This document shows, in pieces, positions 1 through 8,093 of a DNA stretch of 64,000 bases. The notes under the pieces are model-generated. The model was not told the origin of the DNA, did not search any database, and saw only the letters and a list, made by a program, of their open reading frames with translations. The DNA is from Salinimicrobium sediminilitoris (GTDB lineage: Bacteria > Bacteroidota > Bacteroidia > Flavobacteriales > Flavobacteriaceae), in NCBI RefSeq assembly GCF_020866905.1, contig NZ_JAIVCC010000009.1, forward strand, positions 1-64,000, read 5' to 3'. The first letter of the stretch is position 1. Each line of letters starts with the position of its first letter. The position numbers and the translations under genes were made by a program.

Positions 1-58
1 TTAAGCCCGTTAGCGCAGATGGTACTGCTATCTTGTGGGAGAGTATGTCGCCGCCTTT
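1..58 (+). rRNA. rrf: 5S ribosomal RNA, 3' end only
   Basis: The first bases match the conserved 3' half of bacterial 5S rRNA: AAGCCCGTTAGCGC, GATGGTACTGC and GTGGGAGAGTATGTCGCCGCC-like blocks in the right order. The 5' half lies outside the window, so this is the end of an rRNA operon read left to right. The 3' boundary is placed by eye just after the last CGCC block, next to the terminator that follows. Confidence 0.93.
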
Positions 59-64
59 CTTTTA

Positions 65-99
65 AACCCTTCATCATTCATTTGATGAAGGGTTTTTTT
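65..99 (+). terminator. Intrinsic terminator of the rRNA operon
   Basis: A perfect 12-bp stem, AACCCTTCATCA (65-76) with TGATGAAGGGTT (83-94), a 6-nt loop and a T tract running to 99. It sits directly behind the 5S rRNA, as expected for the end of an rRNA operon. Confidence 0.93.
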
Positions 100-132
100 A
101 TGGAATAAATTTTAATTAGATACGACTGCCAT

Positions 133-175
133 CTCCCCTCCATTCCAGGGAGGGGAAGTCCGCCAATTGGCGGAC
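133..175. repeat. Palindromic intergenic element (two adjacent dyads)
   Basis: Two dyads lie next to each other: CCCCTCC (135-141) with GGAGGGG (149-155), and a perfect 18-bp palindrome GTCCGCCAATTGGCGGAC (158-175). The CTCCCCTCC...CAGGGAGGGG core recurs at 51453-51471, and a related sequence lies at 16631-16660. It looks like a dispersed REP-like element. The gap 100-443 holds only this element, the inverted repeat at 272-306 and the terminator of the lipoprotein gene; I see no gene there. Confidence 0.6.
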
Positions 176-271
176 GGGGAGGGTCTGCTTTCCGGAAAAA
201 ATCAAAAGGAAGCATTTTTCAGCTCCTTCTTCCCGGGAGACTTGTTCGAAGGACGTCCCAAGTTCACAATC

Positions 272-306
272 TAGACCTCACAGGTTTCAAAAACCTTTGA
301 GGTCTA
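272..306. repeat. Near-perfect inverted repeat, 16-bp arms
   Basis: TAGACCTCACAGGTTT (272-287) pairs with 291-306 across a 3-nt loop with a single mismatch. There is no T tract on either side, so it is not a typical terminator. Palindromes of this kind occur scattered between genes in flavobacteria; function unknown. Confidence 0.6.
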
Positions 307-380
307 TTCTATGGGTGGAAACAATAATTTGCAGTATGTTCCAACTTTACAGGATTCCAAATTTTGAATCTGGAATAAAA

Positions 381-412
381 GAAAACCGGCACTGTCCCCC
401 AAACAGTACCGG
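381..412 (-). terminator. Terminator of the lipoprotein gene
   Basis: On the minus strand GCCGGTACTGT pairs with ACAGTGCCGG (one mismatch, 7-nt loop) and is followed by a T-rich tail, about 30 bases after the stop codon of the gene at 444-1451. A second small hairpin (422-438) lies between. Confidence 0.75.
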
Positions 413-443
413 CTTTCAACGATCTCTTAAAAAGAGATTTCTG

Positions 444-1451
444 TTATTTTTTTCCTCCTACCTCAAATTCATGGTAGTAACCACTAGCCATTGAATCAGG
501 CCATTCAGCTATAAAGGCATAGTTTCCGGGTTTTAACAATGCCTGAAAATACGTGGTTCCACCAGCAGACAGTTCTTGAGCACCGCCTAAGAAAGTAAAT
601 CCTGCCGGTGCCGGAGTCATCATTCCTTCGTTTAGGGCTCCAAGATTATTCATCCAGAACATCCAGGAATTTAATTGTGCTAAATTCTCTTCAGTTCCTT
701 CATCAAATCTTACCAGATGTACATCCGCAGTAAGTCCACCCTCATTGTTTACAGCAAAGGTATGTAACCCGGGACGGTTAATTTCGTTATCTATTACATA
801 GCCATTGTTAATTGTTATATCAATTGTAATATCTGGCTTTGGTTCTTTTTCCTTAGCTTTTTCTGTGGTAACCGTCAATTGCTTTACCATTCCGGTAGTT
901 TCATTTACAGGAAAAGAATGAAATACTCCTCCCGGTTTCTCAAATCCACCACCAGGCATCTTTATGTAGCATTCCATAATGTAATTTCCTGGTGGTAAAT
1001 TTATTGAGGTTACCGCAGTCTGGCCTGGATCAATTATACCTGATCCCCCATAATTCAATGTCTGACTAAACCAGTCCGGAAAATCTGGAATAGCCTCCGG
1101 GTTATTGGTTAATTCCCATAACCACTCGTTAAACGGGATGGTTAACTCTGTACTATAGCGTTCAAGAGTTATATTTTCTGGGACTTTTACAAGGAGAAAA
1201 AAGTGAGGTGCAGCGGAATTATTAGTGTATTCAAAAGTATTCCATCCCGAAGGGATCTCATCGGGTGCAATAAAGTTCATTCCTGTAGAGGTTATCTTCA
1301 CTGTGTTCATAGATTTTACACTGGCGTTTGCAACTTCAAGATTGGCTGTATCTAGTTCCTCCTTTTCACATCCCATTGTAAAAACGGTTAATAAAAAGAA
1401 GAGGAACATTTTGCCAAATAAGTGTTTGGTAATTAATTGTAGTTCTTTCAT
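444..1451 (-). CDS. Putative surface lipoprotein with two beta-rich repeats
   Basis: Unknown function. A hydrophobic signal (residues 12-27) ends at Cys28, followed by E-K-E-E, which resembles the lysine/acidic export signature of surface-exposed Bacteroidota lipoproteins, so the mature protein may sit on the cell surface. Two halves (about residues 50-190 and 205-335) look like diverged copies of one beta-rich, cupredoxin-like domain: each has a TF-x-(V/Y)-x-N strand near its start and a PGNY strand near its end. I cannot see a complete Cys/His/Met copper site, so metal binding is not supported. It stands alone on the minus strand with its own terminator. Met15 is a possible alternative start. 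Confidence 0.8.
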   Translation of the reverse strand: MKELQLITKHLFGKMFLFFLLTVFTMGCEKEELDTANLEVANASVKSMNTVKITSTGMNFIAPDEIPSGWNTFEYTNNSAAPHFFLLVKVPENITLERYSTELTIPFNEWLWELTNNPEAIPDFPDWFSQTLNYGGSGIIDPGQTAVTSINLPPGNYIMECYIKMPGGGFEKPGGVFHSFPVNETTGMVKQLTVTTEKAKEKEPKPDITIDITINNGYVIDNEINRPGLHTFAVNNEGGLTADVHLVRFDEGTEENLAQLNSWMFWMNNLGALNEGMMTPAPAGFTFLGGAQELSAGGTTYFQALLKPGNYAFIAEWPDSMASGYYHEFEVGGKK

Positions 1452-1664
1452 GATCTTATATTTTAAATGGTTAATGACTTAAAGGTAAGTTGAGAACCGG
1501 GGTTTTTGAGCTGGCAGTGTATACTCCGGGTGATCTGTTTTATAACCGGTCATCCTTCTATCTGCAGTCCGGATGGTGCAATTTATACCTTTACAACTAC
1601 CAGTAGTAAATTCACCTTACTCATATTACATTCTTTTTTGTAATTTAAAATGCAATCTATTCCT

Positions 1665-2408
1665 ATGATACGAGCGGTAATTGTTGATGATGAAGTAAGT
1701 GCAGTTAAAAGCCTGCAATGGGAGATCAATGCCTTTTGTCCCTGGATAGAAGTTTGTGCTACTTATCTCACCCCGCTGGAAGCTTTAAAAGGTATAGACC
1801 TTATCAAACCCGACTGTGTTTTTCTGGATATTGAAATGCCACAAATGGATGGATTTCAGTTATTGCACAGTCTGAAGTTTCGGAATTTTGAATTGATCTT
1901 CACCACCGCATATGACAACTATGCTTTGCAGGCTTTCAAAGAAAATGCAGTGGATTATCTTCTAAAACCCATAGATTCCGATGATCTAAAAATTGCTGCG
2001 GAAAGAGTTCTGGATAGAAAGAAGAACAACAGGCTTGGAGAACAACTTCGGAATATCATGCAGGATATGAGGAAACAACCTGCTTCTAAAAAGATCCCGC
2101 TTTCTTTTGTGGATAAAACAATATATGTTTCCAGTGAAGATATCATGTACTGCAAATCGGACGGAAACTATACGGAAGTCTATATGGAAGGCGGAAAGAA
2201 GGAAGTGCTTTCGAAGAAGATCAAAGAGGTGGAGGCATTAATAGATAACCCTTCCTTTTACAGGTCACATCACTCTTTCCTCGTGAATCTCGATTGCGTA
2301 TCAGAATTTATAAAAAGTGACGGACAATATTTGATCCTTAGGGACGGGTCCAACATTCCTGTTTCCCGTTCAAAAAAAGCTCATTTACTCGAACTTCTTG
2401 GAACCTGA
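1665..2408 (+). CDS. LytTR-family response regulator
   Basis: DNA-binding response regulator of the LytR/AlgR type. Residues 1-120 form a receiver domain with the acidic pocket VDDE and the phospho-acceptor Asp in VFLDIEMP; the C-terminal ~100 residues are a LytTR domain (YCKSDGNYTEVY ... FYRSHHSFLVNL), which binds DNA through beta strands. I start at ATG 1665 because family members begin MIRAVIVDDE; an ATG five codons upstream (1650) is in frame. The 3' end overlaps the following histidine kinase by 11 bp, so the two are translationally coupled and form a two-component pair. The regulated genes cannot be told from the sequence. Confidence 0.9.
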   Translation: MIRAVIVDDEVSAVKSLQWEINAFCPWIEVCATYLTPLEALKGIDLIKPDCVFLDIEMPQMDGFQLLHSLKFRNFELIFTTAYDNYALQAFKENAVDYLLKPIDSDDLKIAAERVLDRKKNNRLGEQLRNIMQDMRKQPASKKIPLSFVDKTIYVSSEDIMYCKSDGNYTEVYMEGGKKEVLSKKIKEVEALIDNPSFYRSHHSFLVNLDCVSEFIKSDGQYLILRDGSNIPVSRSKKAHLLELLGT

Positions 2409-3888
2409 AGCTTTGGAAGAACTTATAGATATTATACGTCAACCTTTTCAAAGCGGCCTGCTCACTTTCTTCGCAGGAGTTCTTTCTATTTTGGCGGTAT
2501 ACCATTTCCTATTGTATTTTCAGCAAAAGATAAGGTCCTATTTTTTTTACAGCCTATATCTCTTCCTGGTCTTGTTTTCGATCTTTAGGTTTAGTAGTGG
2601 AAGATATCATGAAATATACATCACCTATTTCAGTGAATTTATGTACCTGCTTACAGAGGTCACTTTTGTAGTATATCTTTTCTTCGCATACAGCTTTCTG
2701 GAAATGAAAAGGAATGCACCGCGCTGGAATAAATATGTTATGGGTGCTAACTGGATTTTTTTAGGAATTGCCATTCTAATACACCTTATCTCATATTTTG
2801 TTGGTGGCTCCCATTTAAGATATTTAGGTTATAATTTCTTTCTTATTTATATGCCTATCCTGGCTGTTCTCTCCTATTATCCCATTCTAAAAAAACCAAT
2901 TCCACTTAGGTTCTATCTTATTATTGGTTCTTTGATCCTTTTTCTCGGCTGGCTGGGACCTGTACTGGTTTATCAACTCAACATGGGAAGGGATAATTTT
3001 AGGATAGCTTCTGGATTTTTTCTTCTTGCAGGTATTTTTGAGAATCTGTTTTTTTCTTTGGGACTGGGGCATAAGCAGAAGTTGCTTTTACAGGAAAACA
3101 GGCAGGCAAAGCTTGAGCTCATAAGACAAAATGAAGAAAATGAAAAGCTCAGATCAAAGGTGCAGCAAAAGCTGGAAGCCAATGTGGAAATCCTAAGCAA
3201 ACAGGTAGAAAGGGATAAAATTGAGAAATTGACGGCTCAATATGAGCGCGAACTGGCAGAGCTAAAAGTCAACTTCCTGCGTAGCCAAATGAATCCGCAC
3301 TTTATCTTTAATTCCCTTAACAGCATTAAACTATATATTATTAATAATGAGAAGGAAAATGCGGTTTACTATCTGAATAAGTTTTCAAAGTTCATTAGGA
3401 AAGTGCTTGACGCTACCCGGGAGAAAATAAGTTCTTTGACAGAAGAATTAGAAACCATCCAGTTATATGTAAACATTGAAAATATCAGGTTTGATAATCA
3501 GATTAATTTTACAGTTAAAATTGAAGAAGAATTGGACCTGCAGGGGATAAAGGTGCCTTCCCTTATCCTGCAATCCTTTGTTGAGAATGCCATCTGGCAC
3601 GGCCTTCCTCTTGTTGACCGGAAGCAGCTTACAATTCTTGTCAAAAAGGAAAGTGAGAAGGAGATAAAAATAGCAATAGAGGACAATGGTATTGGAATGA
3701 AAAGGTCCAAAGAAATTAACCGGCAAAAATTCCACCAAAGAAGATCTGTTGGTTTGCAGATCACTAAAGAAAGATTACAAATTTTTTATAAAGATTATGG
3801 AGGGAGCTACTCTCTGACTTATGCCGAACTAAATCCTGAAAAAGAAAACCCCGGAACACGAGTGGAATTAAGGATTCCTCTTAGTTAA
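2398..3888 (+). CDS. LytS-type sensor histidine kinase
   Basis: Membrane histidine kinase partnering the LytTR regulator upstream. About seven hydrophobic segments occupy residues 18-225 (7TM sensing type without a large outer domain), followed by a coiled coil (about 228-300). The His_kinase (PF06580) block MNPHFIFNSLNSI carries the phospho-accepting His; an ATPase domain with FVENAIWHG (N box) and EDNGIGM (G1 box) follows. The start is a TTG at 2398 overlapping the regulator's stop. The next in-frame ATG lies inside the membrane region, so the TTG is preferred. Signal unknown. Confidence 0.88.
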   Translation: MEPEALEELIDIIRQPFQSGLLTFFAGVLSILAVYHFLLYFQQKIRSYFFYSLYLFLVLFSIFRFSSGRYHEIYITYFSEFMYLLTEVTFVVYLFFAYSFLEMKRNAPRWNKYVMGANWIFLGIAILIHLISYFVGGSHLRYLGYNFFLIYMPILAVLSYYPILKKPIPLRFYLIIGSLILFLGWLGPVLVYQLNMGRDNFRIASGFFLLAGIFENLFFSLGLGHKQKLLLQENRQAKLELIRQNEENEKLRSKVQQKLEANVEILSKQVERDKIEKLTAQYERELAELKVNFLRSQMNPHFIFNSLNSIKLYIINNEKENAVYYLNKFSKFIRKVLDATREKISSLTEELETIQLYVNIENIRFDNQINFTVKIEEELDLQGIKVPSLILQSFVENAIWHGLPLVDRKQLTILVKKESEKEIKIAIEDNGIGMKRSKEINRQKFHQRRSVGLQITKERLQIFYKDYGGSYSLTYAELNPEKENPGTRVELRIPLS

Positions 3889-3902
3889 GGGAGAAGTTAA
3901 TC

Positions 3903-4331
3903 TTACTGCTCAATATAATCCCTGTACTCTAAAAAGAATCTTTCCAGGGCATCCATTTTTTCGGCTAACCATGCCTGTACGATGGGCCAATCCTTCTTGT
4001 CATGGATGTTTACACCATTTTTAGTGACGTAAACACGAGAGATAATTTTTCTATTGTCAAGTTCATATGCTTCAGCTAAAACAGCATCTGGCAAATATTC
4101 ATCTTTCAAGATTGCCTGGAGACTTTGCAATTTTTCAAAGTAATACAACTTCAGGATCTCATCTGTTGCATCCAGGTCTATAGAAACTTCAGCAAGTCTG
4201 CGGGTGAAGGTGAATTTCAGAGAGAAATCTTTAATTTTGGTGTTATACAAAAGCCACTTTCGGGGATAATTTTTTCCGAAGCTAATCCAGAATTCCTGAC
4301 GTACCTTTTTACTTTCTTCCCTGCTGTACAT
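3903..4331 (-). CDS. DUF4268-family protein
   Basis: A 142-aa soluble protein matching my memory of the DUF4268 family (bacterial proteins of unknown function, often short in flavobacteria). It starts MYSREESKKVRQEFW, is rich in aromatic and charged residues and has no signal peptide or membrane segment. It is the last gene of a three-gene minus-strand operon behind a SAM methyltransferase and a ZIP transporter, with only 2 bases separating it from the ZIP stop codon. Confidence 0.8.
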   Translation of the reverse strand: MYSREESKKVRQEFWISFGKNYPRKWLLYNTKIKDFSLKFTFTRRLAEVSIDLDATDEILKLYYFEKLQSLQAILKDEYLPDAVLAEAYELDNRKIISRVYVTKNGVNIHDKKDWPIVQAWLAEKMDALERFFLEYRDYIEQ

Positions 4332-4333
4332 GT

Positions 4334-5002
4334 TTAAAGAAAGTAAGCAAGTAATATTCCCGCAATGACCACCCCGAGTTTGGTTGCATTAAAGCTGTGG
4401 TTTTTTGAGGCTTCAAAAAGAATTGTAGTCGAAACATGAAGAAAAATACCAATCACCATGGCATTTATATAGGAGGAATAAGCTTCAGTAATGGGAAAAT
4501 TCTCATTGATCCAGCTTCCCAGCGGGGTCATTAAGCCGAATATAGCCAGAAAAAGAAAGGCTTTAAATTTCCCTATTTTTGAGTGGAATAGGAATGCAGC
4601 AAGTATAGCTGCTACGGGAATTTTGTGTATTACAACTCCATGAAGTAGATCACTACTGTTCTTCAGCGGGAATCCCTCAAGTAAAGCATGCATGGATAAA
4701 CTGAAAAGCAAAAGGAAAGGAAATTTTGCAGATTTTCTATTGTGGTGCATGTGACCGTGTTCCACACCCTTGGAAAGAAATTCAAGGAAAATCTGCAATA
4801 GCAGCCCTACCATTATAAAGACCCCTACTTTGTCATAACCGGAACTGTAGACCTCGGGTAACATTTCAAAAACCGTTACCGAAAGTAAAAAGGCACCACT
4901 AAAAGAAAGTAACAACTGGAATCCTGTCGAGGAAGAAGGCTTAAGAAATAGAGATATAAGATATCCTATTACTACCGCTAGCAATGGCAGTATATATAAC
5001 AT
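4334..5002 (-). CDS. ZIP-family metal transporter
   Basis: Inner-membrane divalent metal (zinc/iron) permease. There are seven to eight hydrophobic segments over 222 residues; a His-rich cytoplasmic loop (HGHMHH, about residue 83) precedes the ZIP signature helices with metal-binding His/Glu residues (SMHALLEG and VIHKIPVA). This length and motif order is typical of ZIP proteins. The start codon overlaps the stop of the upstream methyltransferase (TAATG), showing co-translation. Substrate specificity cannot be read from the sequence. Confidence 0.9.
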   Translation of the reverse strand: MLYILPLLAVVIGYLISLFLKPSSSTGFQLLLSFSGAFLLSVTVFEMLPEVYSSGYDKVGVFIMVGLLLQIFLEFLSKGVEHGHMHHNRKSAKFPFLLLFSLSMHALLEGFPLKNSSDLLHGVVIHKIPVAAILAAFLFHSKIGKFKAFLFLAIFGLMTPLGSWINENFPITEAYSSYINAMVIGIFLHVSTTILFEASKNHSFNATKLGVVIAGILLAYFL

Positions 5003-5733
5003 TATCTAAAGACAAGTATTAGGCGATCGGAATTTACTTCATCATATGGGTTTAAATGATAATCCCCAAAGGTGTGCACAAGTTCAATTCCGGCAATATC
5101 AAAATAATAAAGAAACTTCTCAAGGGTAAGTGCCTTTACCTTCTCGGTATAGGCATATTCCTCTCCCTCATCTTCAAATTCTATATCTTTCAGGATATAG
5201 CCATCCTCTACTTTTCGGGAAATATGAAAATCAATTCCTTTTACGGTCTTTACTTCTGAAGCGACCAGGTTATTGATCACCTTCTTTACATTCATAAAAT
5301 CGATGACTCCCCAACCACCTTCTTTAATTTCTTCTTTTATGGCAACGATACTTTCCCGGTTCTCCCTTTCATCCTCAAAATATCCCAGGCTCGTAAAAAG
5401 GTTGAATACAGCATCATATTTTTCTCCCATAGGCTTGCACATACAGTGAACGTGAAACTTCAGATTTTCATTTTCAAACTGTCTGGCATATGAAATGCTA
5501 TTTTCTGAAAGATCTACTCCTGTAACACTGAAACCGAGTTTATTCAAATAAACTGCATGTCTTCCTTTACCGCAGGCAAGATCCAGTATGTTGGCACCTT
5601 TAGGGAGTTTTAAAAAACGTACAAGGTTCTGCATGAATTCCTGAGCCTCTTCGTCACCGCGGTTCCTGTATAAAATATGATAATAGGGAGTGTCAAACCA
5701 TGAAGAAAACCACTTATTTGCTGCTAATTCCAT
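5002..5733 (-). CDS. Class I SAM-dependent methyltransferase
   Basis: Small-molecule or protein methyltransferase of unknown substrate. The SAM-binding fold is clear: motif I ILDLACGKGRH (about residues 46-56), the acidic end of strand 2 in VTGVDLS, and motif IV-like YDAVFNLFTSLGYF. It is the first gene of an operon with the ZIP transporter and DUF4268. Its promoter TAATTTTG (5740-5747, minus strand) ends six bases before the ATG, so the mRNA is probably leaderless; the promoter is back to back with that of the divergent rRNA methyltransferase gene. Confidence 0.88.
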   Translation of the reverse strand: MELAANKWFSSWFDTPYYHILYRNRGDEEAQEFMQNLVRFLKLPKGANILDLACGKGRHAVYLNKLGFSVTGVDLSENSISYARQFENENLKFHVHCMCKPMGEKYDAVFNLFTSLGYFEDERENRESIVAIKEEIKEGGWGVIDFMNVKKVINNLVASEVKTVKGIDFHISRKVEDGYILKDIEFEDEGEEYAYTEKVKALTLEKFLYYFDIAGIELVHTFGDYHLNPYDEVNSDRLILVFR

Positions 5734-5739
5734 ATCCTA

Positions 5740-5758
5740 CAAAATTAATGTATTTTTG
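5740..5758. promoter_or_regulatory. Back-to-back divergent promoters
   Basis: Two Bacteroidota -7 elements (TAnnTTTG) face away from each other with 3 bases between: TAATTTTG on the minus strand (5740-5747) for the methyltransferase operon and TATTTTTG on the plus strand (5751-5758) for the THUMP methyltransferase. No good -33 TTG was found at standard spacing for either. Confidence 0.65.
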
Positions 5759-5778
5759 CGTCTCACAGAAAATTACAA

Positions 5779-6939
5779 ATGGGAAATAATTTTAAAATGG
5801 TAGCCAAAACTCTTTTTGGCTTTGAACCGTTACTTGCCAAAGAATTAAGGAATTTAGGAGCGATAGACGTGAAGGAAGGGGTGCGGTCTGTGTCTTTTTA
5901 CGGGGACAAAGGCTTTATGTACAAAGCAAATCTTTCTCTGCGTACTGCCATAAAGGTGTTAAAGCCCATTACTACATTTAAAGTCTTTTCTGAAGAGGAT
6001 CTTTATCGTGAGATCAATAATATCTCCTGGGAAGATTTTATGGATGCCAATCAAACTCTGGCAATTGACGCAACAGTACATTCTGAAAAATTTACCCATT
6101 CAAAGTATGTGGCACTAAAATCTAAAGATGCCATAGTAGACAGATTTAGAGATCGAACAGGGGAGAGGCCGGGAATTGATCTGGACTACCCATCCCTGCG
6201 AATAAACATCCATATTGAAAAAGAATTTTGTACGGTTTCCCTGGATAGTTCGGGGCAGTCGTTACATAAACGGGGTTATAAGTCAGCTACCAATATAGCA
6301 CCTATAAACGAAGTTTTGGCAGCAGGAATGTTGTTACATTCGGGTTGGGATGGACAGTGCGATTTTATGGATCCTATGTGCGGTAGTGGTTCCATTTTAA
6401 TTGAAGCTGCTATGATTGCCTGTAATATCCCTCCAAATCTTAACCGAAAAGAATTTGGTTTTGAAAAGTGGAAGGACTGGGATGAAGATCTTTTCGAAAA
6501 GATACAGGAGTCGGTATTAAAGAAGGCCCGGGATTTCCATTTCACTATAAAGGGTTATGATAAAGCACCTTCGGCTGTTCAAAAGGCTAAGGATAATATT
6601 CAGAATGCCAATCTTTCAGAATTTATCTCTGTAGAACACGAGGATTTCTTTAAGACTGAAAAGCAAACCGAAAGGCATTTACACATGGTGTTTAATCCTC
6701 CTTACGGAGAGCGTTTAGAAATAAATATGCCTGAATTTTACAAGGCCATTGGAGATACCCTTAAACAAAGTTATCCCGGCACACATGCCTGGTTCATAAC
6801 TTCAAATCTTGAGGCAATCAAACATGTAGGGCTTAGACCTTCAAGAAAGATCAAATTATTTAACGGTTCCCTGGAATCCAAACTGCTCAAATACGAGATC
6901 TACGAAGGTTCTAAAAAAGCAAAAAAACAGGAGGCTTAA
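5779..6939 (+). CDS. THUMP-domain rRNA methyltransferase (RlmL N-terminal type)
   Basis: Predicted 23S rRNA guanine-N2 methyltransferase, related to the N-terminal half of E. coli RlmL (G2445). An N-terminal ferredoxin-like plus THUMP region (about residues 5-150, starting TLFGFEPLLAKELRNLGA) recognises RNA. The methyltransferase domain follows, with MDPMCGSGSILIEAA (SAM site, about residues 198-212) and the catalytic NPPYGERL (about 309-316). The 386-aa length is normal for the single-domain Bacteroidota form, which lacks the RlmK half. ATG at 5779 lies 20 bases behind the -7 element at 5751-5758. Confidence 0.9.
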   Translation: MGNNFKMVAKTLFGFEPLLAKELRNLGAIDVKEGVRSVSFYGDKGFMYKANLSLRTAIKVLKPITTFKVFSEEDLYREINNISWEDFMDANQTLAIDATVHSEKFTHSKYVALKSKDAIVDRFRDRTGERPGIDLDYPSLRINIHIEKEFCTVSLDSSGQSLHKRGYKSATNIAPINEVLAAGMLLHSGWDGQCDFMDPMCGSGSILIEAAMIACNIPPNLNRKEFGFEKWKDWDEDLFEKIQESVLKKARDFHFTIKGYDKAPSAVQKAKDNIQNANLSEFISVEHEDFFKTEKQTERHLHMVFNPPYGERLEINMPEFYKAIGDTLKQSYPGTHAWFITSNLEAIKHVGLRPSRKIKLFNGSLESKLLKYEIYEGSKKAKKQEA

Positions 6940-6940
6940 T

Positions 6941-7645
6941 CTACCTTTTATAAAGAGGGATCAAATAGGAAATGGAGTAGCCATAACCTACTCCAAGGCT
7001 ACTGCCGTCATAAGTGCGATTAAATCCGGGGATATAGAGGTTATCGAAATTCCCCGGCTTGGTCTCATTGATCTTTTTCTTGAGCTCTACACGGGTGCTG
7101 AGATAGAGGTTGTTTAAAACCTCCACTTTTACTCCTAATTGTAGTTCTGCCCATCCTGCAGTAAGATTATTGTATTCCCGGGATTCTGTTCTTACATCGG
7201 GTCCAAAATAGGGGTTCCTGTTGTATATTGAGAATTCCTCAAGTTCACTCGAGAAAGTAGCGAATCCATAGCGTACCCCAAAATAAATGAGGTTTTGCAT
7301 TCCTGTCCAGTTTTCGTAAAAGTTGTAGTCTGCACCTAGCTTCATATAACTTCCTTTGGCAGAAGCAGTAACATTGGGTTCGGAAATTACGTTCTGTTCA
7401 TTTCCAATTTCCCCTGCCAGATAAATTCTTTCATACAACCGGTAGTCCCCTTTGATCTCCAGACCCTCATAGTCTTCCTCCAAAAATGTCCTCAATGGTT
7501 TTGAAAGGTCGATCCCTACTCGTAGTCCGTATTTTTCTCTTGCATCAACAGTGTCTGTAGCCTCTTCCTGTTGGGCAAAAACTGCAGAAGAATGAAACCC
7601 AAAACTAATGAGTAAAATATATATGAGCTTCTGTTTCATTTTCAA
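6941..7645 (-). CDS. DUF6048-family outer-membrane beta-barrel protein
   Basis: A signal peptide (about residues 1-24, ending AVFAQ) is followed by an all-beta sequence with alternating aromatic strands ending in YLIPLYKR, as for a small outer-membrane barrel. Gene order RlmD-DUF6452-DUF6048 is one I know as conserved in flavobacteria, and this protein fits the last member. It overlaps the DUF6452 gene by about 40 bp, implying coupled expression. A second Met two codons in (7639) could be the start. Function unknown. Confidence 0.8.
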   Translation of the reverse strand: MKMKQKLIYILLISFGFHSSAVFAQQEEATDTVDAREKYGLRVGIDLSKPLRTFLEEDYEGLEIKGDYRLYERIYLAGEIGNEQNVISEPNVTASAKGSYMKLGADYNFYENWTGMQNLIYFGVRYGFATFSSELEEFSIYNRNPYFGPDVRTESREYNNLTAGWAELQLGVKVEVLNNLYLSTRVELKKKINETKPGNFDNLYIPGFNRTYDGSSLGVGYGYSISYLIPLYKR

Positions 7646-8093
7646 CGCTTTCTTGTATAATAGTTTCTGAAATTATCCAGTTATCCTCATCTGCATTAAC
7701 TGCCACGTCAAGGCTGTTGTAGTTTATTTTATATCCGCAGGCACGATTGAGATACTCGGGGTCCGGAGAGTATGTAAAAGATATTATATCCTGGTTTTCT
7801 TCGTTGCTATTGGAATTAGTGGTAAAGATATATTCGGTGAAGTTTTCGTTGGTCCTTAATGGGATACTAATTGTGTTTACGGTTTCGGGTCCCAGCAATA
7901 TTTCTTCCTTTCCGCTGGCGCGAACAGTTAAATTTGGAACTGCTTTTAGCCGGGTAGGGTCCAAAGGATCGTAAAATTCAATTACCAAAAGGGGAGTGGT
8001 CTCGGTGCCTTCGGGACAAATATCATCTCGTTGACATCCCAAGGTCAAGACAAAAAAACCTCCTAAAAAAAGCCATTTTTGGAACCTATTCAT
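7605..8093 (-). CDS. DUF6452-family lipoprotein
   Basis: A hydrophobic signal (about residues 6-19) ends at LTLGC, so Cys20 should be lipidated; the following QRDD is compatible with surface export. The rest is beta-rich with one further Cys pair. I choose the ATG at 8093 rather than the upstream 8111 because it overlaps the RlmD stop as ATGA, a typical coupled junction, and places the signal correctly. It forms an operon with rlmD and the DUF6048 gene. Function unknown. Confidence 0.82.
   Translation of the reverse strand: MNRFQKWLFLGGFFVLTLGCQRDDICPEGTETTPLLVIEFYDPLDPTRLKAVPNLTVRASGKEEILLGPETVNTISIPLRTNENFTEYIFTTNSNSNEENQDIISFTYSPDPEYLNRACGYKINYNSLDVAVNADEDNWIISETIIQESVENETEAHIYFTH

Noticed and set aside
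297-494. Plus-strand 65-codon frame
   Set aside because: Runs across the inverted repeat and the minus-strand terminator and into the lipoprotein gene; no promoter.
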